A stretch of DNA of 8,691 nucleotides from contig CAZWUO010000166.1 in NCBI GenBank assembly GCA_964636675.1, forward strand, positions 1 to 8,691, read 5' to 3'. Below the pieces are notes generated by a model, which saw only the letters and a list, made by a program, of their open reading frames with translations, did no database searches and was not told the origin of the DNA. The stretch comes from JALUUH01 sp964636675. Lineage in GTDB: Bacteria; Pseudomonadota; Gammaproteobacteria; S012-40. Positions 1-6,006 of this stretch are shown here, piece by piece. A program made the translations under genes and the position numbers. Position 1 is the first letter of the stretch. Each line of letters starts with the position of its first letter.

Positions 1-56
1 ATGAAAGGAATATGACGTACACTAAAAACCTAAATCTATAACGCCACGGGTATATT
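1..56 (+). repeat. Dispersed repeat, copy 1 (56 bp, core 25-55)
   Basis: This stretch aligns without gaps to the reverse strand of 3866-3921, with only a handful of mismatches over about 55 bases. Its 31-base core (25-55) is also found at 4001-4031. The most constant stretch reads aaatct-(2 variable)-aacgc-(variable)-acgggta. In the matching frame this copy would read MTYTKNLNL and then a stop, so here it is not coding. It lies just upstream of a beta-barrel gene, as copy 2 does. Because it starts at the window edge, it may extend further left. Confidence 0.8.
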
Positions 57-109
57 GCGGCGCTTTCATTTGTTAAACTATGGCTTCACTCATCGTAAAA
101 GTGCCAAGT

Positions 110-733
110 ATGCTTAAATTTTCAATATTGATTATATGTGCAGTTGTTTTGCTATTATCTCAGCAAGTCCTTGCCTTAGATGGTGATAGAAAAGGTTTTA
201 TTTTGGGGCTTGGTATAGGCGCACAAGGGACGGGTTATAGTTCGTCGGCAAGTGACGGACGTCTTAAAGATAGTTTTGCATATCGTGCAAACCATGACGC
301 AGAGTTTACGGCGGGGCTATCCACTGATATAAAAATTGGTCTGGGTATTACATCTGATTTTGAAATTCATTATTTCAATAAGGCGATGTGGAATACCCTA
401 AAAAATAGCGAAAATGATTATTTATTAAATTTACACGGTGTGTCGGGCTTTGGAGGAACTTTTTTCATCCCTTTTGGTATGTCAAATACTTGGCCGTCTG
501 CGCCTTTTTTAAGTGTGGGTTACGGCAATGCATTTTGGACGGTGCCGCAGAAGGACTTGTTTTCGCCGTTTGAGGGGAATGGTTATTATATTGGGATTGG
601 TTATGAATTTGCGCAACATGTTAGATTAGAACTCGATTTTTTATCTGGCTCTGCGCGTGAGAAATTTGGAGCTGAATCGGTAACCAAAAATTTTAAAAAT
701 ATTATATTGTCGCTTTCTGTCATGGCTTATTAA
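110..733 (+). CDS. Small outer-membrane beta-barrel protein
   Basis: This gene encodes an exported protein of about 207 residues, predicted to form a small outer-membrane barrel; no specific family is recognised. I chose the ATG at 110 rather than 80 because it puts a normal signal peptide at the very N-terminus: MLKF, then a hydrophobic core (SILIICAVVLLLS), then a likely cleavage after QVLA before LDGD. Neither start has a good ribosome binding site. The mature part shows alternating short amphipathic strands rich in Gly and aromatics (GFILGLGIG, FEIHYFN, GFGGTFFIPFG, GYYIGIGYEF, RLELDFLSG) and ends in SLSVMAY, a terminal aromatic as in BAM-inserted barrels. It converges on the lipoprotein gene, with about 110 bases between them. 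Its AT-rich codon use resembles the other barrel gene at 3029. Function, such as porin, adhesin or lipid A-modifying enzyme, cannot be told from sequence. Confidence 0.72.
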   Translation: MLKFSILIICAVVLLLSQQVLALDGDRKGFILGLGIGAQGTGYSSSASDGRLKDSFAYRANHDAEFTAGLSTDIKIGLGITSDFEIHYFNKAMWNTLKNSENDYLLNLHGVSGFGGTFFIPFGMSNTWPSAPFLSVGYGNAFWTVPQKDLFSPFEGNGYYIGIGYEFAQHVRLELDFLSGSAREKFGAESVTKNFKNIILSLSVMAY

Positions 734-843
734 GCAAGCGTTGATTAATTCAGCGACTTCTTTTAAGCCTATTGATCCCCATCGTTGCGGGTATAAAGTT
801 GGGGAAAGGTGGAAAGTCCCCTCCCCTCCCCTCAATCCTATTA

Positions 844-2772
844 TTACTTAAAACGCAGCTTCATACGTTTAGTCGTTAATGTTGAAGTGCTTTTATTATA
901 TGCGCCATTTGCCTGTAGTCGAGTCATTGTAGCACCGGCATCCAAGCGATTTTGAATGTCTCTGGCAAACGTTGCAAACTGGCTATGTATTTGAACGCTA
1001 CCCGCTTGCTGAATGATAAATGTAGCTTGGTCTGTATTCGCAGGCATAATACGCGTTCGGTTTCTGAGAGTCGTGAGGTCTATGCGTCGTTTACCTTGAA
1101 CAACATGATGAAATTTTCCACTACCGGTTAAGTCAAGTACCAATTTATCTGCGCTGATCATGCTAAACGGGCTGGCTGAAGCAGGCCTCCAATTTACCAC
1201 CATGACGGCAGGCATGTTTTTTACGGATACGATAGTCTGTACCGAAAAATCAGCAGGTGCTTCTCCATAAGGGCTGACAAAGCCTGATACTTTCAACGGG
1301 TCGCTGTTAGCATAAGGCGATACATCAAGGTTTCCTGTGTCTAATTCGTAATTCTCAGGTGTGGCATCGTTCTCTACATCTACGCCAGTACCGGTGAAAT
1401 CAAATTGTTGAATGTCACGATGGTTAATGGATCTTAATTTCATTGCCAAGGTTTCAGGCGTCTCTGCGTCAAGCAAAGCGGTTCCTCGAAGTAGGGTTAA
1501 CAACATTAAAACCCGGCCATTGCTGGCATCCAATTCAGGTCTTGTTGCTGCGTTATCCGTTAGTGTACCCAAGATGGAAACCTTTTGGCCTACTGAAATA
1601 TCCTGAATGTCATAGCTGCCATCGCGATCAAGTTGGCGCTTAACAATCGTTGAGTCCGCGAGCAATACGGTAATTTTGTCGTTAAACACCGCACTGCCAT
1701 CGCGGCGCATTAACGTGGCTCCTTTAACGATGATGCTATTCTCAGTGCGTGAAAGAACGGTTCCAGATACCGCATCGAGAGAGCCGCCCGCGACGCTTGA
1801 TCCGGCACGTACTTCCTTGGCAAGAAACGAACGGGGACGAGTTTTCAATTCCCCTAACGCAACAACAGCAGTGAGTCTACCCAAGCGTTTGAGCGCTGCT
1901 AATCCATCGGCGCCGCTATAGCTTGTATCATTAATTTCGAAAAGAGTGTCTTCATTCGTTTGAATTTTTAGGGAACCAAATCTGTTGTTTTCTTCTCTTT
2001 TGAGCTTATGCAAAAAAGGTCGAATGAAAATTTCAAACTCACTTCTTTCGAGATACACCGCTTTCAAAGCGCCACGTGCACGATGGGTTTTCGAAGCTTC
2101 GGGGTCCACAGCAGCGATGAGTATAGGCTCGATGGTTACTATTGGTGATCCTGTGTCGTCAAACTCCACCTTGTGTGAGGCATTAAGATCAAAATCCAAG
2201 GTTAAATGAGCGGGGATGCCGGGGCCAATAACCAGGGAGTTGTGATTGTCGAGCTGTACTTTAAGGGTTTGCGAAGTAATAGGATTGCCGTCGATATCAA
2301 TGAGGGTATTGACGCGAATCGTATTACCACTTTCATCTTCCACTTGTATATCCGCATTTTGATAGTCAATCACCATGCTGGCTCTTTTGTAAATACCGTG
2401 TGGTACGGTGGCTGCCGTTAAAAACTCAGTTAGCTCAACATACTGGGAAAAATCGATGCGCGTAGACAAGGGCAGTGTTTGAACCTCGCTACCATTCGCC
2501 TTAGTGAGCGTAATCGATTGCACGTCAACAAAATAGCTGACAAAATCTCCTGGTGCATCGGTTAAGCTGATTGTGAGTTCACCTTGATCGTTTTGCGTAT
2601 TATTGTTCACAGTTTCGCTGTTATTGTTTGTAGTTTCGCCGTTTAATAAGGCTTCGTCTTGACAGGCGGTGATGAATAACGCGAACAATATCGTAAAAAG
2701 AATATTCACCCAGGCCCGTGGTCTGTGTTTCGGTTTGAGTGGTCGTGTGGTACTGATAATCATTGTCTCCAT
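844..2772 (-). CDS. DUF4382/DUF5666-type surface lipoprotein
   Basis: The product has 642 residues. The start METMII at 2772 was chosen because TGGGAG lies seven bases upstream and because it places a lipoprotein signal near the N-terminus: a basic n-region (KPKHRPR), a hydrophobic core (WVNILFTILFALF) and lipobox ITAC with the acylated Cys at residue 37. A start at 2889 would add 39 residues with no function I can see. Gln follows the Cys, so by the E. coli rule it should go to the outer membrane. An Asn/Thr-rich linker (about 45-63) precedes a DUF4382 domain (about 64-222, opening GELTISLTDAPGD). The rest is made of beta-rich segments resembling DUF5666 (for example SGTVLSRTENSIIVKGA and the stretch ending VGQKVSILGTL). 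No catalytic motif is visible. DUF4382 proteins are mostly uncharacterised cell-surface lipoproteins, so the role is unknown. The gene ends TAA TAA TAG, with no clear terminator. Confidence 0.85.
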   Translation of the reverse strand: METMIISTTRPLKPKHRPRAWVNILFTILFALFITACQDEALLNGETTNNNSETVNNNTQNDQGELTISLTDAPGDFVSYFVDVQSITLTKANGSEVQTLPLSTRIDFSQYVELTEFLTAATVPHGIYKRASMVIDYQNADIQVEDESGNTIRVNTLIDIDGNPITSQTLKVQLDNHNSLVIGPGIPAHLTLDFDLNASHKVEFDDTGSPIVTIEPILIAAVDPEASKTHRARGALKAVYLERSEFEIFIRPFLHKLKREENNRFGSLKIQTNEDTLFEINDTSYSGADGLAALKRLGRLTAVVALGELKTRPRSFLAKEVRAGSSVAGGSLDAVSGTVLSRTENSIIVKGATLMRRDGSAVFNDKITVLLADSTIVKRQLDRDGSYDIQDISVGQKVSILGTLTDNAATRPELDASNGRVLMLLTLLRGTALLDAETPETLAMKLRSINHRDIQQFDFTGTGVDVENDATPENYELDTGNLDVSPYANSDPLKVSGFVSPYGEAPADFSVQTIVSVKNMPAVMVVNWRPASASPFSMISADKLVLDLTGSGKFHHVVQGKRRIDLTTLRNRTRIMPANTDQATFIIQQAGSVQIHSQFATFARDIQNRLDAGATMTRLQANGAYNKSTSTLTTKRMKLRFK

Positions 2773-2810
2773 GTAAATGCTCCCATAGTTTAAGTAATGT
2801 CCAAATTTAT

Positions 2811-2839
2811 ACTCTAAGCAAGTTGTCTGCTTATAGAGT
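2811..2839. promoter_or_regulatory. Imperfect inverted repeat upstream of lipoprotein gene
   Basis: The arms actctaagc (2811-2819) and gcttatagagt (2829-2839) are reverse complements apart from a two-base insertion in the right arm, and are separated by nine bases. The site lies about 40-70 bases upstream of the lipoprotein ATG at 2772, where a promoter or operator would be expected. A TATAAA-like hexamer read on the minus strand overlaps its left edge, but I see no convincing -35 partner. It could be a regulator binding site; this is an inference from position and symmetry only. Confidence 0.3.
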
Positions 2840-2897
2840 GAATAACGCGGGACTGGGAAAAGGGTTGACGATGCAGAGAAAAAAATCACAGTTTACT

Positions 2898-2992
2898 AGG
2901 GTTTGTTGACGTTTCATTTTCACCCCTGTTGCGCCTTGTAGGGCGAAAAAAGTGGCTCCAGCAGTGATGAAAATGAAACGTCAACAGACCCT
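2898..2992. mobile_element. MITE-like 95-bp inverted-repeat element
   Basis: Two 25-base arms (2898-2922 and 2968-2992) are reverse complements with a single mismatch and share gttgacgtttcattttca. They enclose a 45-base centre with no coding capacity. This is the architecture of a miniature inverted-repeat transposable element or a solo pair of IS ends. I could not see a convincing target-site duplication. As RNA read from the upstream barrel gene (minus strand) it would form a long hairpin, with a T-run about a dozen bases beyond, so it may also stop or process that transcript. A short 7-bp palindrome (cagaccc/gggtctg, 2985-3000) overlaps the right edge. Confidence 0.6.
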
Positions 2993-3028
2993 GGGGTCTG
3001 CTGCTGGGGCTTATAATACGCACGTTTT

Positions 3029-3916
3029 CTACCAATAATAAGCTAGGCCAATATTGTGATAAATGTTTCTATCCTGTTGGGTTTCATTGATTTGCCAACC
3101 GATGAGATAGGAGATTGATATTTTTTTTATTTCAATTGAGATATTGAGATCAGTGAGTTGGGCAATTTCAGAAGTAATGCCTGATTGGTAGCGATAATAA
3201 TTTCCTCCCAAAACAAGGTTTGAATAATAATAAGAAATAGAGGCGACCATGCGATTTTTATACAGGCCGGAAGCAAGAGAGAGAGTGTTGGGCGAAAAAA
3301 GCTGAGAAAATCGAAAATTGTTTAAGAGTGTAATGTTTCTTGAGTAGTCGTTGTGATGCATTGACAGTGCAAAATACCATTGCTCGAATCCAGAATAATT
3401 GATTAAGATGTCGAGTCCTGGGCTGTGCAATTCTAGTTTTCTTGAAGTATTAATATTCGTATTTGCTTCAATCACAATCGACTTGAGTTCAGGCTTAATA
3501 AATATTGCCCAGTTTGTAGCTTGAAACCCCGCATTACCCTGAAAAGTGCGTATCACCATTTGCTCAACATTCCCCCAGAAGTCATAACGAAAGCCTGTCA
3601 ATATTCGATTGAGTGGATTGCTGCCCAGACCGACTGAATAATTTGTGGTATTGAGTCCATCTGTTTCTGATGATGTCGTCGTACCCGCACTGAGTAAAAT
3701 ACGTTGGCCATCAAAGACCGACAAATTTAGATTCAGTAGGGTAGCTTTGGTGTCTGTTTCGTCAAAGCTATAAGCAATATTGAGTGTCGATGGGATGTCT
3801 TCAAAAAACGCAAAATCATCTTCGGCAACGCCATTGGAATGATAAAAAAAGCAGTGAAAAAATATAATATACCCGTAGCGTTTGAGATTTAGGTTTTTAA
3901 TGTGTGTCATATTCAT
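3029..3916 (-). CDS. Outer-membrane beta-barrel protein, unknown family
   Basis: From the ATG at 3916 (MNMTHIKNL) the product has 295 residues; ATG 3910 is an equally possible start, and a GTG at 3973 would add 19 residues before the signal peptide. None has a strong ribosome binding site. The N-terminus has Lys/Arg, a short hydrophobic core (YIIFFHCFFY) and a plausible cleavage after GVA before EDD. The rest shows many amphipathic strands rich in Tyr, Ser, Asn and Ile (NYSVGLGSN, MVASISYYYSN, GGNYYRYQSG) and ends NIGLAYYW, the terminal aromatic typical of outer-membrane barrels. No enzymatic motif or named family is recognised. Uniquely, the start codon and first 17 or so residues lie within the dispersed repeat (3866-3921), so the signal peptide is partly repeat-derived. 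Codon use is AT-rich. The gene stands alone, followed by the inverted-repeat element at 2898-2992. Confidence 0.72.
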   Translation of the reverse strand: MNMTHIKNLNLKRYGYIIFFHCFFYHSNGVAEDDFAFFEDIPSTLNIAYSFDETDTKATLLNLNLSVFDGQRILLSAGTTTSSETDGLNTTNYSVGLGSNPLNRILTGFRYDFWGNVEQMVIRTFQGNAGFQATNWAIFIKPELKSIVIEANTNINTSRKLELHSPGLDILINYSGFEQWYFALSMHHNDYSRNITLLNNFRFSQLFSPNTLSLASGLYKNRMVASISYYYSNLVLGGNYYRYQSGITSEIAQLTDLNISIEIKKISISYLIGWQINETQQDRNIYHNIGLAYYW

Positions 3917-3921
3917 TTCAT
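3866..3921 (-). repeat. Dispersed repeat, copy 2 (inside barrel gene 5' end)
   Basis: Read on the minus strand this matches window positions 1-56 with about seven mismatches over the first 56 bases. Its core (3867-3897) matches 4001-4031 at 29 of 31 bases. The most conserved part is aaatctcaaacgctacggg. It overlaps the start codon and the codons for KNLNLKRYGYI of the barrel gene at 3029-3916. Confidence 0.85.
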
Positions 3922-4000
3922 GGTGATGCAGAATGACGAACAATAGCTGGACTATTGAGAGGAATTCTAACACAGCTATGGAATAAATAGGGTGTGCAAT

Positions 4001-4031
4001 AAAACCGAAATCTCAAACGCTACGGGTACAT
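4001..4031 (+). repeat. Dispersed repeat, copy 3 (core only, inverted to copy 2)
   Basis: These 31 bases match the core of copy 2 with two substitutions (4007 and 4028) and lie in the opposite orientation, so copies 2 and 3 stand head to head about 100 bases apart. There is no recognisable 5' extension as in copies 1 and 2. A perfect 10-bp palindrome, aacacgtgtt (4032-4041), follows directly. The copy sits in the 210-base gap between the barrel start and the end of the DUF3106 gene, which otherwise shows nothing I can name. Confidence 0.8.
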
Positions 4032-4126
4032 AACACGTGTTTCTGATAATAATGACCTATACGCTAAGTGTTAACCCGGGTGTGGCGTCAAAATAGTGTG
4101 TTAATAACGGTGTAGGTTGGCGCAGA

Positions 4127-4636
4127 TTATTGTCGGTGCCGTTGCTGGTTTGCAGCACGATTGTGCCTAATAATACGTTTGTTAGTGTTTCTGTTACGTA
4201 GAATTTCCCTTTTTTTATGTTCTGGTAATTTTCTCCAACGTTCTTTTAAGACTTGCTTTTTTTTGCCTGGAAGTTGTTTAAACCAGTTTCTTCTTTTAAT
4301 AATATTGTGCTGGGCTTTGGGTGATAGTTGGCGAAACTTTAGGTATCGATGACGAATCGTTTGTTTATTCCTTGCAGGCAGGTCTTTCCATTGTTTGAAG
4401 CGCTTATTGGCATTGCGTTTCTCGCTATGCGACATGCTGCTCCATCTCACCAATCCCTTGACGATATTGGTTTGTTTTTTCTCTCCCATAGTAGGCCATT
4501 GTGTTTTGAATGGCGCGAGCATTTTTTGTTGATCCGCACTGAGTTCGTCCCAAGAGGCCGCCCAAGTGAATGTACTAAAACAGATGAAGACGAGACTATA
4601 TAGCAATGTTAAGAAAAATTTGAGGTTTTTAATCAT
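4127..4636 (-). CDS. Exported basic DUF3106 family protein
   Basis: The product has 169 residues. A signal peptide (MIKNLKFFLTLLYSLVFICFSTFTWA) probably ends after residue 26, placing the mature protein in the periplasm. The rest is built from about six repeats of roughly 17-21 residues with the pattern W-x-x-L/M, charged helix, then the next Trp or Phe (WDELSADQQ, WPTMGEKK, WSSMSHSEK, WKDLPARNK, FRQLSPKAQ, FKQLPGKKK, WRKLPEHKK). This is the DUF3106 signature. It is extremely basic: about 40 Lys/Arg against about 9 Asp/Glu in the mature chain, with an Arg/Asn/His-rich tail. DUF3106 genes are known to follow an ECF sigma and a DUF3619 gene; the biochemical role is unknown. It is the last gene of the operon, and its ATG overlaps the upstream stop by 8 bases. 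No clear terminator is seen after it. Confidence 0.85.
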   Translation of the reverse strand: MIKNLKFFLTLLYSLVFICFSTFTWAASWDELSADQQKMLAPFKTQWPTMGEKKQTNIVKGLVRWSSMSHSEKRNANKRFKQWKDLPARNKQTIRHRYLKFRQLSPKAQHNIIKRRNWFKQLPGKKKQVLKERWRKLPEHKKREILRNRNTNKRIIRHNRAANQQRHRQ

Positions 4637-4862
4637 CTTTATCTACCCCTGCATTTGAATGGATTGCGTCATTATCATTCTCTGTGTTTTTCTCTTGATC
4701 GTTAAGCAATTGTATAGGATCAAACCAGCTTCCGTCTTGCGTCTCCCAGTGGCCTAAAAACTCGAGAAACTCAAGGTCAGGTGGCGCTTCTTCGCCGAAG
4801 ACGGTTGCAGAGCAAGTAAGCAGTGAAACGGCCACCATGACTTTAATTTTATGAAGTCTCAT
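4629..4862 (-). CDS. Small acidic exported protein in the sigma operon
   Basis: The product has 77 residues. The ATG at 4862 (MRLHKIKVMV) gives a proper signal peptide, with a hydrophobic core VMVAVSLLTCSATVFG and likely cleavage before EEAPP. An earlier in-frame start would put non-signal-like residues first. The start overlaps the end of the DUF3619 gene by 14 bases and lacks a strong ribosome binding site, which suggests translational coupling. The mature part has a compact motif, PPDLEFLEFLGHWETQDGSW followed by FDP, that looks conserved in type, and then a disordered Asp/Glu/Asn-rich tail. It is strongly acidic (about 16 Asp/Glu, 2 Lys, no Arg), the opposite of the DUF3106 protein it precedes. 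I know of similar short proteins in equivalent operons but no established function. A lipoprotein is unlikely because Thr precedes the only Cys. Confidence 0.72.
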   Translation of the reverse strand: MRLHKIKVMVAVSLLTCSATVFGEEAPPDLEFLEFLGHWETQDGSWFDPIQLLNDQEKNTENDNDAIHSNAGVDKDD

Positions 4863-5238
4863 TGAGTTGATTAAGCCATATGTAAAAATCGAGATTATCA
4901 TAAAGCTCAAAATCTTCGGTTGAACTTATCAATTCAATATCTTCAATCAGTGATACATTATCGTCAAGAGAGCTAAGGTTATACTTTGGTTGCATGACAG
5001 TTAAAGAAATAGCAAGAACTGAAACGCCAACGCTGATCACTCCCGCCGCGCCTGCCCAGACCGAGTGCACAGAGTGCGATGGGTTTTGTAGTGCAGCATG
5101 CCGAATGTTGCGCAATGCGGAGCTGGTTTTTTCGTCTAAATCAGAGCTTGCTGCGTCTAAAGTTTGGTGTACAGATTTTAGGAAGGCTTGCTCATCATCT
5201 TGTGGCTTGGGATGGTGGCGATGAGTGTCTGAGTTCAT
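4849..5238 (-). CDS. DUF3619-type membrane protein, probable anti-sigma factor
   Basis: The product has 129 residues. The ATG at 5238 overlaps the sigma stop as ATGA and has AAGGAG seven bases upstream, so it is preferred to the TTG at 5244. Residues 1-59 are hydrophilic and should be cytoplasmic, with the DUF3619-like stretch LDEKTSSALRNIRHAAL. One membrane helix follows (about 60-82, WAGAAGVISVGVSVLAISLTV). The short outer part carries the conserved-looking ELISSTEDFELYDNLDFYIWL. Position directly after an ECF sigma, one membrane span and a cytoplasmic N-terminal domain all fit an anti-sigma that holds the sigma factor at the membrane. No zinc-binding HxxxCxxC (ZAS) motif is present, so if it is an anti-sigma it is not of the classic ZAS type. 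Family call is fairly sure, function is inferred. Confidence 0.78.
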   Translation of the reverse strand: MNSDTHRHHPKPQDDEQAFLKSVHQTLDAASSDLDEKTSSALRNIRHAALQNPSHSVHSVWAGAAGVISVGVSVLAISLTVMQPKYNLSSLDDNVSLIEDIELISSTEDFELYDNLDFYIWLNQLNETS

Positions 5239-5774
5239 GGCCAAACTCCTTTAAGTTTATCTCTTAGCGTATGTATTGCTCTTGAATAATGGGTTTTCAC
5301 ACTACCTTTAGAGCAACCCATTGCGGCAGCGGTTTCCGCCTCATTGAGTCCTTCCCACATGCGTAACAAAAATGCCTGTTGTTGGCGCAGAGGTAGTTGG
5401 TGTACCGCAACATCGAGGTGTTCAATCGCCTGGCGATTTTCATTGGTGCGAGATGGCTCAAATGTCGTGTCTGCAGCGAGTTGCTCTAATGTGTTCATGT
5501 TTTCATCATCACTGCTTTGGTTTAAAAAAATTCGCCATCTGTGACGAACTTTATTGCGTCGATAGCGATCTTTAATTCTACTTTGCAATATTCGCATAAA
5601 CAGTGGTGGCCAGTCCTCAGGCGATTTATTCGCATATTTTTGTACCAATTTTAACATGGCATCCTGCACAATATCTAAGGCTTCCTCGCGATTGCCGGTG
5701 GCAATATACGCCATGCGGTATGCGCGTTTTTCAGCGCTAGCGAGAAAGCTTTCAAGCGTAGTGGTAGCGTACAG
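5235..5774 (-). CDS. ECF-type RNA polymerase sigma factor (non-ATG start)
   Basis: This is a sigma-70 family protein of the extracytoplasmic function class, about 179 residues if started at CTG 5774. Region 2 runs from SFLASAEKRAYRMAYIATG through EEALDIVQDAMLKLVQKYA to the basic RIKDRYRRNKVRHRW. Region 4 (about residues 120-179) has HQLPLRQQQAFLLRMWEGL and the helix-turn-helix NEAETAAAMGCSKGSVKTHY. The first ATG (5714) would cut into region 2, because the frame stays open upstream to a stop at 5805 and encodes LESFLASAEKRAYR, which looks like the normal region 2 start. No ATG, GTG or TTG exists there. AAAGGA ends six bases before CTG (5774) and three before ATT (5777), so CTG is favoured. The ATGA overlap with the DUF3619 gene marks an operon. 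Target genes are unknown; autoregulation is usual for the class. Confidence 0.85.
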   Translation of the reverse strand: MYATTTLESFLASAEKRAYRMAYIATGNREEALDIVQDAMLKLVQKYANKSPEDWPPLFMRILQSRIKDRYRRNKVRHRWRIFLNQSSDDENMNTLEQLAADTTFEPSRTNENRQAIEHLDVAVHQLPLRQQQAFLLRMWEGLNEAETAAAMGCSKGSVKTHYSRAIHTLRDKLKGVWP

Positions 5775-5959
5775 AATGAGTCCTTTTAAGATGTTTATTG
5801 AATTTTAAACATTTTGCTGACGGCTAGATCCTATTAAAATACCACGTCTTAGTAATAAAAACGCGGCAAGTGCTGATTCGTTTACAAATAATGCTGCGCA
5901 AGTGTGAGTAAGCGCAAGGTTGATTCTATGCCGCTAAGCGCGTACGATCCGTTTATGTC

Positions 5960-5974
5960 TTAGATTCAGTCTAA
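5960..5974. promoter_or_regulatory. Candidate LysR-type (OxyR-like) operator
   Basis: The sequence ttagattcagtctaa has perfect 5-base inverted arms and the spacing TTAG-N7-CTAA, which resembles the ATAG-N7-CTAT half-operator of OxyR. It lies about 32 bases upstream of the candidate -35 of a peroxiredoxin gene, a class often controlled by OxyR. The expected second half-site seven bases away is not convincing on either side, so this could be another LysR-type site or chance. Confidence 0.3.
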
Positions 5975-6006
5975 ATCGCATGTTTTCTACTTGGTTTTTC
6001 TACAGA

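Noticed and set aside
1..120. Integron attC-like site suggested by GTTAAAC at 72-78 beside the repeat
   Set aside because: There is no partner RYYYAAC at a fitting distance and no long imperfect palindrome between, and the other repeat copies lack the core site.
641..835. Minus-strand frame of 64 codons overlapping the end of the first barrel gene
   Set aside because: It overlaps a better supported gene and the C-rich tract, and shows no domain or signal sequence.
1412..2421. Several plus-strand open frames of 60-80 codons
   Set aside because: They lie opposite the lipoprotein gene, have no start signals or recognisable domains, and read as shadows of its codons.
2773..2889. N-terminal extension of the lipoprotein to a start at 2889
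   Set aside because: The added 39 residues would put the lipoprotein signal far from the N-terminus, while the ATG at 2772 has a good ribosome binding site and a normal lipobox position.
2898..2992. Ordinary rho-independent terminator of the barrel gene
   Set aside because: The stem is 25 bp with a 45-base loop and the T-run is about a dozen bases away, so it does not have the form of an intrinsic terminator, though it may still affect the transcript.
4849..5238. Classic zinc-binding anti-sigma (ZAS) factor
   Set aside because: No HxxxCxxC motif and no cysteine at all in the protein, so only a non-ZAS anti-sigma role can be proposed.
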